Below, in pieces: positions 1-5,563 of a stretch of 5,563 nucleotides of DNA. Position 1 is the stretch's first letter; every line of letters begins with the position of its first letter. Position numbers and translations under genes: made by a program. Source of the stretch: Chthonomonadaceae bacterium (GTDB lineage Bacteria; Armatimonadota; Chthonomonadetes; Chthonomonadales; Chthonomonadaceae); NCBI GenBank assembly GCA_025355115.1, contig JANXLO010000449.1, positions 1 to 5,563 on the forward strand, read 5' to 3'. The notes below the pieces were generated by a model, which saw only the letters and a program-made list of their open reading frames with translations, ran no database searches and was not told where the DNA came from.

Positions 1-668
1 TCGTGCTGCTGAAGAAGGACCTAGCGGTGCTTGAGAATGGAGTTCGCGAGGGCCGGATCACTTTCGCCAATACACTCAAGTATGTCTTCATGGCGACAAG
101 CGCGAACTTCGGCAATATGTTCAGCATGGCGGGCGCCTCCCTGCTTTTGCCGTTTCTACCTCTGCTTCCGACGCAAATTCTGCTAACGAACCTGATGACG
201 GATTTCCCGGAAATGACAATCGCCACGGACAGCGTGGACAACGAGATGGTAGAGAAGCCCCGCCGCTGGGACATCGGGTTCATCCGCCGATTCATGATGG
301 TGTTCGGCCTTGCCAACTCCCTTTGCGACTATCTCACCTTCGGGGTTCTGCTCTTTGTGCTTCACGCCAATCCCAAGCAGTTCCGAACCGGGTGGTTCAT
401 AGAGAACGTGGTGACCGCTGCGCTCATCGTGCTCGTCATTCGAACCCGGAAGCCCTTCTACCGCAGCCGGCCTGGAAAGTATCTCCTGATCGCGACAGTC
501 GCAACGGTCGTTGCAACTCTTCTTCTACCCTATACACCGCTCGCAGGCATTCTGGGATTTACGCCGGTCTCTCCGCTATTCCTTGTTGCTTTAGCGATCA
601 TCATGGTGTTCTACGTCGTTGTCGCCGAGGCGGCCAAGGTGTTTTTTTACCGTCATGAGGCGAAATAA
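1..668 (+). CDS. Magnesium-type P-type ATPase (P3B, MgtA/MgtB-like), C-terminal part, 5' truncated
   Basis: The reading frame is open to the left edge, so only about the last 221 residues are present, against roughly 900 in full-length MgtA-type pumps; the GTG at position 3 is not a real start. The P, N and A domains with the phosphorylated DKTGT aspartate lie outside the window. Numbering from that GTG, the piece begins just after the P domain (KKDLAVLENGVREGR, residues 4-18; MgtA has a matching segment before TM5). It continues with TM5 (about 30-52), the TM6 ion-site motif LLTNLMTDFPE (60-70, with N63 and D67 in the positions of cation ligands in P-type pumps), and hydrophobic segments at about 94-120, 131-147, 160-177 and 190-215. 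The stretch HANPKQFRTGWF and the following VIRTR resemble the E. coli MgtA C-terminus. The family moves Mg2+ (or a related cation) across the inner membrane with ATP. Another cation specificity within P3 ATPases is possible, because TM6 reads TDFPEM where E. coli MgtA has YDVSQV. The cupin gene follows after 77 nt on the same strand. Confidence 0.88.
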   Translation, partial: VLLKKDLAVLENGVREGRITFANTLKYVFMATSANFGNMFSMAGASLLLPFLPLLPTQILLTNLMTDFPEMTIATDSVDNEMVEKPRRWDIGFIRRFMMVFGLANSLCDYLTFGVLLFVLHANPKQFRTGWFIENVVTAALIVLVIRTRKPFYRSRPGKYLLIATVATVVATLLLPYTPLAGILGFTPVSPLFLVALAIIMVFYVVVAEAAKVFFYRHEAK

Positions 669-733
669 TTGATCCCGGCCTTGACCTCCGGTGCAGCCGT
701 GCGCCTCGTCAAAACAGTTCGCTCGTCCGACAG

Positions 734-739
734 AAGGAG
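734..739 (+). promoter_or_regulatory. Ribosome binding site of the cupin gene
   Basis: AAGGAG lies 6 nt before the ATG at 746, an ideal Shine-Dalgarno sequence and spacing. It fixes the start of this small gene. No convincing sigma-70 promoter is visible in the 77-nt gap after the ATPase stop, so translation from an ATPase-cupin transcript is the simplest reading. Confidence 0.8.
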
Positions 740-745
740 AACAAA

Positions 746-1069
746 ATGCAGATAGTTTTGAAGGACTTGGTTGAGTACAACGATGATCGATTCGCCGTAA
801 AAAGCGTATTCAAAGGCGCGCAGAGTGAAGCGATACTGCTAATGCTCAATCCCAACCAGGAGTTGCCGGCGCATCCTCACGAGCGATTCGAAGTGGTTCT
901 GGTTCCTCAGGAGGGGCACGGGACAATGACCGTGAACGGCACGAAGGACGTGGATCTCGTTCCTAGAACTCTGTATTATGAGCCTGCTGGCAGCTCAATC
1001 CGGATCGTGAACACAGGTGATATCCCACTCCAGGTGCTGATCACTCTGATTCGCGTCGAGCGCACATAA
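746..1069 (+). CDS. Small single-domain cupin protein
   Basis: This is a complete 107-residue protein, about the size of a single cupin barrel, with no signal peptide or membrane segment, so it is probably cytoplasmic. Cupin motif 1 is clear: H43-P-H45-x3-E49 followed by G57/G59, which supplies three likely metal ligands (two His, one Glu) and sits in LPAHPHERFEVVLV. Motif 2 is recognisable as P80-A-G82-S-S-I85-R-I-V-N89, but the usual fourth ligand histidine is isoleucine (I85). The barrel may therefore bind metal with three ligands, or act as a sensor or binding protein rather than a dioxygenase or isomerase. Alternating strands such as GTMTVNG and RIVNTGDIPLQVLITLIRV fit the beta-barrel fold. 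It lies 77 nt downstream of the P-type ATPase gene on the same strand and converges with the oxidoreductase fusion gene. Substrate and reaction cannot be read from the sequence. The cupin fold is fairly certain; the function is unknown. Confidence 0.82.
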   Translation: MQIVLKDLVEYNDDRFAVKSVFKGAQSEAILLMLNPNQELPAHPHERFEVVLVPQEGHGTMTVNGTKDVDLVPRTLYYEPAGSSIRIVNTGDIPLQVLITLIRVERT

Positions 1070-1116
1070 TCATCGCCCAAGACTATTGGAGCGGAATTCT
1101 TGAGCTGCACTTCTTG

Positions 1117-1142
1117 CCATTGGAAGGGGCAAAGGGCAATGG
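1117..1142. terminator. Weak inverted repeat in the convergent gap, possible bidirectional terminator
   Basis: Perfect 6-bp arms CCATTG (1117-1122) and CAATGG (1137-1142) enclose a 14-nt purine-rich loop. They lie in the 76-nt gap between the two converging genes, just 3 nt beyond the minus-strand stop codon. No T-tract follows on either strand and the loop is long, so intrinsic termination here is only a possibility suggested by position. The rest of the gap shows nothing recognisable. Confidence 0.2.
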
Positions 1143-1145
1143 ATG

Positions 1146-3254
1146 CTATCGCAATTTGTCGCGAACGGCTGAGAGAAGCGCGTCCACGAGGGCATTGTCC
1201 GCTCCGGTCGTGTCGTTCGGGTATCGATCTGCAATGCCGTGCGCGAATTGCCGGAATTCGTCGAGCGACACTGCGCGCTTTCCATCCTTTTCGGAGAGGT
1301 AGGAGGCCCCTACGATTGCGGAGCAATCGGCTCCGAACTGCGCCGTCATGATAGAGGGAACGCTGTTGCGGACGCACTCGACCATGTTCTGGATTTCGCC
1401 GTAGAACGAGGATGGCCAGTGCTGCCAGTTGGAGCCGCTGACGCGAATGCGACGGCTCTCGTGGCCGTGCGAATCCGTGATGACGGCAAAGCGCTTGCCG
1501 TCCTCGTCCAGCATCCTGATCGAGCCAGTTGTCCCAATGTAGGCGGTGTCAGGGGAATCCTGCTCACTCCACGAGCCCTCGACATGGGCGGTGCTCCAGG
1601 CTCCGCTCTTTGCATTCTCGAAGCGAATCAGGATGTGGGCGTCGTCGTCCACCATGACCTGATGAAACCTCCCGTCGATGATCCTGTTCGGCATTCGGAT
1701 GCTCATCCCGAACGGCGCGGCGGCCTTGACGAGCGTCGGCGTTTTCTCAAGCCCGGCGATGAACCAGGCTGCGCCTATAGCATGAATTCCGTTGTCCAGC
1801 AGCGCCCCTCCCCCGCCGAAGTCGGAGTTCCAGAAGCGTGGATTTCCCTCCGGGCCGCCGTGCGCCTGCGTCAGAAACATCATGACGAGTTCCCCGATCG
1901 CGCCTGAATCAACCAGCTTTTTGACAGTGTAGTAGTCGGGCTCGAACAGCCAGTTTTCATTGTGCTGGTAAAATTTGCCGGAGCGCTCTACCGCGGCGAG
2001 GATACGTTCCGACTCCAGCCAGCTGCGGGATAGTGGCTTCTCGCACATGACGTTGATGCCCGCGTCAAGAGCCTGAATGGCGAGCGGTGCATGGAGGAGC
2101 GGCTGAGTGCAGATGTCGACGAGATCGGGCTTCACCTCGGAAATGATCTGACTGATATCCTCATAGTATTTCACCTGCTCGCGATCGCGCTCCAGGCGCT
2201 CAATCGACTCTGCGTCCCCGCGCTCCTTGCACTGCGCGATCTTCGAGTCGACCAGTCCGTTGTAGCGCTTGCGCGTCTGTTCGTGAGCCTTCGTGTCGGG
2301 ATCGCAGAAGGCGACAAGCTGGGCACTGGCTAGATCGGGATAGGCGGGCAGATGCGCACCCCGAAAAATATTGCCGTTCCCGATTGCGGCGACGCGAACT
2401 CGCTGAGTCGGATCCATGTTCGAGGTTTCTCCTTGACGGGGTTTGATGAGGACTTCAAAAGCGGGAAATTCCGCGACCTTCTGCGGTGCGACGGCAACTG
2501 TTGATTCCGATGCATGCCCAGAATTGGCAGCAGGTGTTGCCCCTGTATTTGCGCCCGACGGCAGATCGTCAAGCTCCAGAAATCGGGTATTCGAGCCGGC
2601 GGCGTCAGTAGACCCACTTACAGTGGGGCTGGCTATTCCAAGATGAGATTCCAAAGCAGTGAGCTCTCGCTCCGCGTTCTCATCATGAGAGATCGTGTTG
2701 CCGGTGGACGCGTAGAGGGAGCCAGGGAGCGGACGGCCTGCGCGGATGGAGGCGATCTCCTCGCGTGCTGAGGCTTCTCGGCCAAGGTCACGTATTTTAT
2801 CTGAAGCACGCTGCCACATCTCCTCGGACGGAGAAGCGAAGTCAGCGGCGGCTGGCGACTGCACTAGATCTGCGGCAGTGTGAGCAAGTTGCGTCTGAAG
2901 CACATTGACCTGCTGAAGCAGACGCGCCTCCTCTTCAGGCAGGCTCCGCTTCGCGCTCTCAGCGATGATTGCCGCTTCATGGAGCCTCTCGCGCAACGAC
3001 GCAAGCTCCGCCTCGCGCCTCCTGCGTTCGAAGCGAAGCCCTGCACTTGTTTCCGTCTTGTTGAGACGCTCCGCATTTGCAGTCTTCGTCTCGATATCCG
3101 CGATGACGCGCTCCAGGTCAGTGCATTCGTCCTGAAGCTGATTGCGACGCTGCACAGACAGAACCACTTTTTCGTTGAGGGCCTGCCGCGCCAGTCTTAT
3201 CTGCTGCAGTGCCTCACGCAGCATCGATTCCGAATCCCCATCTCTCTCCGCCAT
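1146..3254 (-). CDS. PspA/IM30-like coiled coil fused to a Gfo/Idh/MocA-family oxidoreductase
   Basis: This 702-residue single frame holds two unrelated modules. Residues ~8-132 form a long charged coiled coil resembling PspA/IM30 helices 1-3 (MLREALQQIRLARQAL, 11-26). Shorter helices at ~142-172 and 192-205 (ending ELTALESHLG) resemble the distal PspA helices. The N-terminal amphipathic membrane helix of PspA is absent. Residues ~207-279 are a Ser/Thr/Ala/Gly-rich linker. From ~285 there is a full Gfo/Idh/MocA enzyme of normal size (~420 residues). It has a Rossmann start VAAIGNGNIFRG with G292/G294, the PDLVDICTQP strand (376-385), the EKP motif (405-407, K406) and GGGALLDNGIH (481-491, D487 and H491). 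K, D and H match the catalytic set known from B. subtilis inositol dehydrogenase. The family oxidises or reduces sugars, inositols and related polyols with NAD(P); the substrate here is unknown. The chosen ATG at 3254 has GGAGG 11 nt upstream. There is no signal peptide, so it is likely cytoplasmic or membrane-peripheral. It follows the barrel gene by 141 nt on the same strand. The dehydrogenase call is firm; the PspA call is based on pattern only. Confidence 0.85.
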   Translation of the reverse strand: MAERDGDSESMLREALQQIRLARQALNEKVVLSVQRRNQLQDECTDLERVIADIETKTANAERLNKTETSAGLRFERRRREAELASLRERLHEAAIIAESAKRSLPEEEARLLQQVNVLQTQLAHTAADLVQSPAAADFASPSEEMWQRASDKIRDLGREASAREEIASIRAGRPLPGSLYASTGNTISHDENAERELTALESHLGIASPTVSGSTDAAGSNTRFLELDDLPSGANTGATPAANSGHASESTVAVAPQKVAEFPAFEVLIKPRQGETSNMDPTQRVRVAAIGNGNIFRGAHLPAYPDLASAQLVAFCDPDTKAHEQTRKRYNGLVDSKIAQCKERGDAESIERLERDREQVKYYEDISQIISEVKPDLVDICTQPLLHAPLAIQALDAGINVMCEKPLSRSWLESERILAAVERSGKFYQHNENWLFEPDYYTVKKLVDSGAIGELVMMFLTQAHGGPEGNPRFWNSDFGGGGALLDNGIHAIGAAWFIAGLEKTPTLVKAAAPFGMSIRMPNRIIDGRFHQVMVDDDAHILIRFENAKSGAWSTAHVEGSWSEQDSPDTAYIGTTGSIRMLDEDGKRFAVITDSHGHESRRIRVSGSNWQHWPSSFYGEIQNMVECVRNSVPSIMTAQFGADCSAIVGASYLSEKDGKRAVSLDEFRQFAHGIADRYPNDTTGADNALVDALLSAVRDKLR
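2415..2434 (-). promoter_or_regulatory. Candidate internal ribosome binding site and ATG for a stand-alone dehydrogenase
   Basis: Inside the 702-codon gene, on the coding strand, AAGGAG (2434-2429) precedes an in-frame ATG (2417-2415, residue M280) by 11 nt. That is the same spacing as between GGAGG and the annotated start of the whole gene. M280 falls exactly where a free-standing Gfo/Idh/MocA protein would begin (MDPTQRVRVAAIG). The site could give a separate 423-residue enzyme in addition to the fusion. It could also be a relic of a formerly separate gene. Use of the site is inferred. Confidence 0.45.
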
Positions 3255-3395
3255 ACGTGATCCCGCCTCCGCGTGAAGTGCTCTTCAGTCTGACGTTAGT
3301 GTTCCCTGCGCTCGAGCCAGAATCCTCCAGTGCTGCGCCGGAAAAACAGCGAGCAAATCAGAAGAGGCCAACGACATCAATCATCACGGTGCGAG
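3255..3395 (-). other. Intergenic leader between the barrel gene and the fusion gene
   Basis: This 141-nt stretch separates two same-strand genes. It holds a small potential hairpin 3 nt upstream of the GGAGG (TGAAG at 3274-3278, CTTCA at 3283-3287, 4-nt loop) and an 8-bp palindrome GCTCGAGC (3310-3317) with imperfect CTG/CAG flanks. I see no strong terminator with a T-run after the barrel stop and no clear -35/-10 promoter pair. The gap is long enough to hold a promoter, so co-transcription of the two genes is open. Both small symmetric elements could be chance. Confidence 0.4.
3266..3270 (-). promoter_or_regulatory. Ribosome binding site of the PspA-like/oxidoreductase gene
   Basis: On the coding strand GGAGG (3270-3266) precedes the ATG at 3254 by 11 nt. 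The spacing is slightly long but the core is strong. It supports this start rather than the later in-frame Met at residue 11, which would cut into the first coiled-coil helix. Confidence 0.6.
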
Positions 3396-5563
3396 CTAAA
3401 ATTTCGAACGGAAGTCCACGTTCGTTTGGATTTCGTCCTGGAGGTTCTTGCTGTCGTGGCTCCGAATTTCAGCGGAGATGGTGAGGAAGTGGTCAGCGTT
3501 TAGCTGGTGGTCAAGGGCTACATGGAGATGGTCGGAGTGGTCGTATTTGCCGGCCTGCCCGTTGATCTCCTTGCTGTAGGCAAGGCTGAACTTCACGCTG
3601 CGGGAGAAGACTGTATCCACACCGAAACCAAAGGAACTAGTCGCTACTTTGGTGGCCTGATTGTCGCTGAGCCTGTAGAAAACCTGCGAGGTCAAGGTGG
3701 ATTTCCAGGCATGCTTGAAGGCGACATCCGCCGTGGTTAGCGGCGTCAGATTGCCTTTGTCATCCTCAGGAAGGGTTCCGTAGGTGTAGACGAAATTGGT
3801 GGCCTTGCCGAAGCGCCAGTCGGCCGTGAAGCGACGGATCAGCTTTTCCTCTGCCGTCGCCAGTGTACGCACCTTGTAGAGGAAGGAGCCGTGGAACACT
3901 TTTTTCGGATTCGGGTCGGTCTTGAACTGGTAGAGACGCGAGATTGTGCTCGTTCCATCCTGCTTGGAGAGTCCGCTATAGTCCAGTAGAAACTCGTTCT
4001 TCCAAATTTTCCAGGCGGCGCGGCCCGTCATCGTCTCGTTCTGCTGCTTGCGCTGATCGTTCAGGGAGGCGTAGCGCGCAGTGAAGGTTATCTCCGACAG
4101 CGGGCCAAGGCAGAATGGCTTCGCGTTGCTAATCGCGACGTCCGCCACGTCCTTGGTATTCTTCGCGTTGTCGTGAATTTCATTGAAGCTGGCGGCGACC
4201 GAGAAGTTCTTAATCGGCTCGCCTTGCAGCCCAAACTTTACAACATCGCCGTCTTTCTTGTCGGTGGTATCCCTCTGCGACAGCCCGGCTACAATGGAGA
4301 ACTGCTTGTTGGCCTGGAACTGAAGGTCAAATGTGTCCGTCGATTCAGAAGGTGCGGGGATACCTGTCGACTTTTTGTCGCTTGTCAGCTTGTCGCCGCC
4401 CGAGGTAATGTCCTCATATTTGTCCTGGCCGCGATCTACCTCCTGCCTTGAATAGGAGAAGGTTATTCTGTCGGACGGCTTCACATGAACATTCAGGTTG
4501 GTGCTGTTCTCATACCTGCTGTCGGTGTAGACAAGCCGCTTCTCGTCGAAGCTCAGGCCGTTGCGCAGCGCCTTTGGAGTTTCGAAGTGGAGGAAATCCG
4601 TGGCGGTACCCTGCTTTTCAACGCCTTTGTCGTAGGTCGCCGATTCATCGCGGAAAAGGTTGAGCAGGAAACCTTTGCCAAATTTCTGATCGAATGTGAG
4701 CAGGCTATGCTGGAGGCCGTTGCGCTTTCCCTCCGCAGTCGCGATATCGCTGTCGTCCGTGTAGGCGAAATTGGTAACCTTGCTCACCGCATAAAGGAAG
4801 TTGAATTTATGCGTGTCATGGCTCAGCTTGTCGACGGCATTTGCGGCGCTATAGAGCGTCCCGTCGAATGTAAGCCCTTTGACGACGGCGAAGTGGGCGG
4901 TGTAGTCGTTACGCTTATAGCCCCGCTCCGTTTCGATGATGTGCTTGTCGGCATCCGGCAGAGCAAGGTCGGCGGAGCGCGAAAAATCCTTGTCGGTGGC
5001 GGCGAAGTTCGCGGCCAGCGAGACACCTTTAGTCTCAATCGAAACATTCTGTCGGCTTAGCCCGGCTGCGGCAATTCGGGCCGCCGCTTTCGTGTCCTTT
5101 TTCGCGTTCTCCGCGGAGTTCAGCGCCTCTTTGATCGCCTCTCCGACCGCGCCTACCTTAAAGCTTGTCACGCTCAGCTTAGACAGCTTGTTCAGCTGCC
5201 ATGCCAGACCGAACTGATGGCGCGCAAGGCCGCGCTCATTTCCAAGCTGAACACGATCCACATCGGAAAGGTCGGCAAGCCTAGTAAAATGGTTGCCAAT
5301 GGACTGATCGAGTAGATTGAATTGCAGTGTCCTGCCTGTGTAGCCGAACTGATAACGATGAAGCGCACCAAGATCGTCGGGCTTGCCGCCCGCTGGTTTC
5401 CGACCCTCCAGTTGCGCCAACTCCACTTTGTTGAACGTCACGAATCCTAGCTTGCCTGCTTTGCCGAGCAGCATTTTGGCCTGCAAATAGTCACGGCTTA
5501 GCCCGGACTCTTTTGCGGCCTGATCGCGCTCCTTTTGCACCACTTGTTCCGCCTTCGCATCTG
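3396..5563 (-). CDS. Large outer-membrane beta-barrel protein, 5' truncated
   Basis: The frame is open to the right edge, so the N-terminus and any signal peptide are missing; about 721 residues are present. The GTG at 5543 (taken here as residue 1) is not supported as a start. From about residue 64 the protein is a long series of amphipathic strands with alternating hydrophobic/aromatic and polar residues, separated by polar Asp/Lys/Asn-rich loops, for example ITFSYSRQEVD (360-370), FSIVAGLSQRD (415-425), VKFSLAYSKEI (650-660) and HFLTISAEIRS (685-695). The chain ends TNVDFRSKF with a terminal phenylalanine and hydrophobic residues at -5 and -7, the typical BAM-recognition end of outer-membrane barrels. 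Only one cysteine is visible (C478), as is common in such proteins. Two Ala/Lys/Glu-rich helical stretches (just before residue 14 and at 136-160) interrupt the strands. No TonB box, plug, OmpA or autotransporter passenger is visible in this part. It could be a porin, an export/assembly barrel or a surface scaffold; I do not recognise the family. The fusion gene follows after 141 nt. Confidence 0.75.
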   Translation of the reverse strand, partial: DAKAEQVVQKERDQAAKESGLSRDYLQAKMLLGKAGKLGFVTFNKVELAQLEGRKPAGGKPDDLGALHRYQFGYTGRTLQFNLLDQSIGNHFTRLADLSDVDRVQLGNERGLARHQFGLAWQLNKLSKLSVTSFKVGAVGEAIKEALNSAENAKKDTKAAARIAAAGLSRQNVSIETKGVSLAANFAATDKDFSRSADLALPDADKHIIETERGYKRNDYTAHFAVVKGLTFDGTLYSAANAVDKLSHDTHKFNFLYAVSKVTNFAYTDDSDIATAEGKRNGLQHSLLTFDQKFGKGFLLNLFRDESATYDKGVEKQGTATDFLHFETPKALRNGLSFDEKRLVYTDSRYENSTNLNVHVKPSDRITFSYSRQEVDRGQDKYEDITSGGDKLTSDKKSTGIPAPSESTDTFDLQFQANKQFSIVAGLSQRDTTDKKDGDVVKFGLQGEPIKNFSVAASFNEIHDNAKNTKDVADVAISNAKPFCLGPLSEITFTARYASLNDQRKQQNETMTGRAAWKIWKNEFLLDYSGLSKQDGTSTISRLYQFKTDPNPKKVFHGSFLYKVRTLATAEEKLIRRFTADWRFGKATNFVYTYGTLPEDDKGNLTPLTTADVAFKHAWKSTLTSQVFYRLSDNQATKVATSSFGFGVDTVFSRSVKFSLAYSKEINGQAGKYDHSDHLHVALDHQLNADHFLTISAEIRSHDSKNLQDEIQTNVDFRSKF
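3783..3896 (-). repeat. Second internal repeat type, copy 2 (FHGSF...KL...KATNFVYT)
   Basis: Residues 550-587 show F-H-G-S-F, KL and KATNFVYT, the counterpart of 226-262 about 325 residues earlier. F to TNF distance is 32 residues here and 31 in the other copy. Conservation at both protein and DNA level favours duplication over chance convergence of strands. Confidence 0.5.
4758..4868 (-). repeat. Second internal repeat type, copy 1 (FDGTL...KL...KVTNFAYT)
   Basis: Residues 226-262 show F-D-G-T-L, then KL, then KVTNFAYT. The same order and near-identical spacing recur at 3783-3896. Plus-strand bases 4759-4783 match 3784-3808 at 22 of 25 positions. This is probably a duplicated beta-hairpin. 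Confidence 0.5.
4845..5114 (-). repeat. Internal repeat copy B in the barrel protein
   Basis: Copy B has the helix AENAKKDTKAAARIAAA (144-160), GLSR (161-164), FSRSADL (187-193) and ERGYKR (206-211), in the same order as copy A. The distance from the F[ST]R motif to ERG is 17 residues in A and 19 in B. This looks like an old duplication within the barrel. The two copies are diverged, so boundaries are approximate. Confidence 0.5.
5160..5552 (-). repeat. Internal repeat copy A in the barrel protein (helix, GLSR strand, FTRxADL...ERG)
   Basis: Copy A has a charged Ala/Lys/Glu helix starting AEQVVQKERDQAAKES, then GLSR (14-17), then FTRLADL (86-92) and ERGLAR (103-108). The same ordered motifs recur in copy B at 4845-5114. 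Copy A has about 46 extra residues between GLSR and FTR. The GLSR region shares the 13-base plus-strand string CGGCTTAGCCCGG with copy B. Confidence 0.5.

Noticed and set aside
3..5. GTG at position 3 as the start of the ATPase gene
   Set aside because: The protein begins in the middle of a conserved P-type ATPase region, so the gene simply runs off the left edge.
690..705. Small hairpin GGTGC/GCGCC between ATPase and cupin
   Set aside because: It has only five pairs including one wobble and no T-run, so it does not support a terminator.
681..710. TTGACC as a -35 box before the cupin gene
   Set aside because: No -10-like hexamer is found at 16-18 nt spacing (the region reads GC-rich), so a sigma-70 promoter is not supported.
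1239..1907. 222-codon plus-strand open frame
   Set aside because: It lies wholly antisense to the dehydrogenase domain, whose motifs are unmistakable. It has no recognisable domain, and long antisense frames are common in GC-rich genes.
2880..3260. 126-codon plus-strand open frame opposite the coiled coil
   Set aside because: It mirrors the PspA-like coding sequence. The Arg/Leu-rich translation is typical of an antisense shadow.
3310..3317. GCTCGAGC palindrome as an operator
   Set aside because: A single 8-bp palindrome with imperfect flanks in a GC-rich gap is expected by chance; no second copy is visible nearby.
4485..5060. 191-codon plus-strand open frame
   Set aside because: It is antisense to the beta-barrel gene, which has clear strand periodicity. 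The product resembles no family I know and has no convincing ribosome binding site.
5541..5543. GTG at 5543 as the start of the barrel gene
   Set aside because: The frame continues to the window edge, no signal peptide follows the GTG, and the charged helix belonging to the first repeat already begins upstream of it.

Overview
The window is about 5.6 kb of moderately GC-rich bacterial DNA (roughly the mid-to-upper 50s percent by eye). It encodes four protein genes, two of them cut by the window edges. A large outer-membrane-type beta-barrel ending in phenylalanine points to a diderm (Gram-negative) bacterium. Strong Shine-Dalgarno sites (AAGGAG, GGAGG) precede the cupin and the fusion gene. 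I cannot fix the phylum from sequence alone. The barrel and the PspA-like/dehydrogenase mix would not be out of place in the Verrucomicrobiota/Planctomycetota or Acidobacteriota, but that is a weak inference.

Layout. On the plus strand, positions 1-668 are the C-terminal quarter of a magnesium-type P-type ATPase (ion-binding TM6 region and the last membrane helices). It is followed after 77 nt by a small single-domain cupin (746-1069), probably in the same transcript. A 76-nt convergent intergenic gap (1070-1145) with one weak inverted repeat separates this pair from the minus-strand genes. On the minus strand, read right to left, a 5'-truncated outer-membrane beta-barrel gene (5563 to 3396) is followed after 141 nt by a 702-codon gene (3254 to 1146). 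There are no gene-free stretches longer than 300 bases.

The most unusual object is the 702-residue protein. Its first ~206 residues look like a PspA/IM30 (ESCRT-III-like) coiled-coil protein without the usual N-terminal amphipathic helix. A ~70-residue Ser/Ala/Thr-rich linker follows, and then a complete Gfo/Idh/MocA-family NAD(P)-dependent oxidoreductase with its Lys/Asp/His catalytic set intact (K406, D487, H491). At the domain junction sits an in-frame ATG (M280) preceded by AAGGAG, so the dehydrogenase could also be made on its own. The barrel upstream carries internal duplications, including a charged helix plus GLSR-strand module repeated with partial DNA identity.

How the genes may work together is inference. 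The barrel and the PspA-like fusion could form an envelope-related transcription unit, with the PspA-like part acting at the inner membrane or as an oligomeric scaffold for the oxidoreductase. The ATPase/cupin pair looks like a separate unit. No RNA genes, insertion sequences, CRISPR arrays or phage features were seen.
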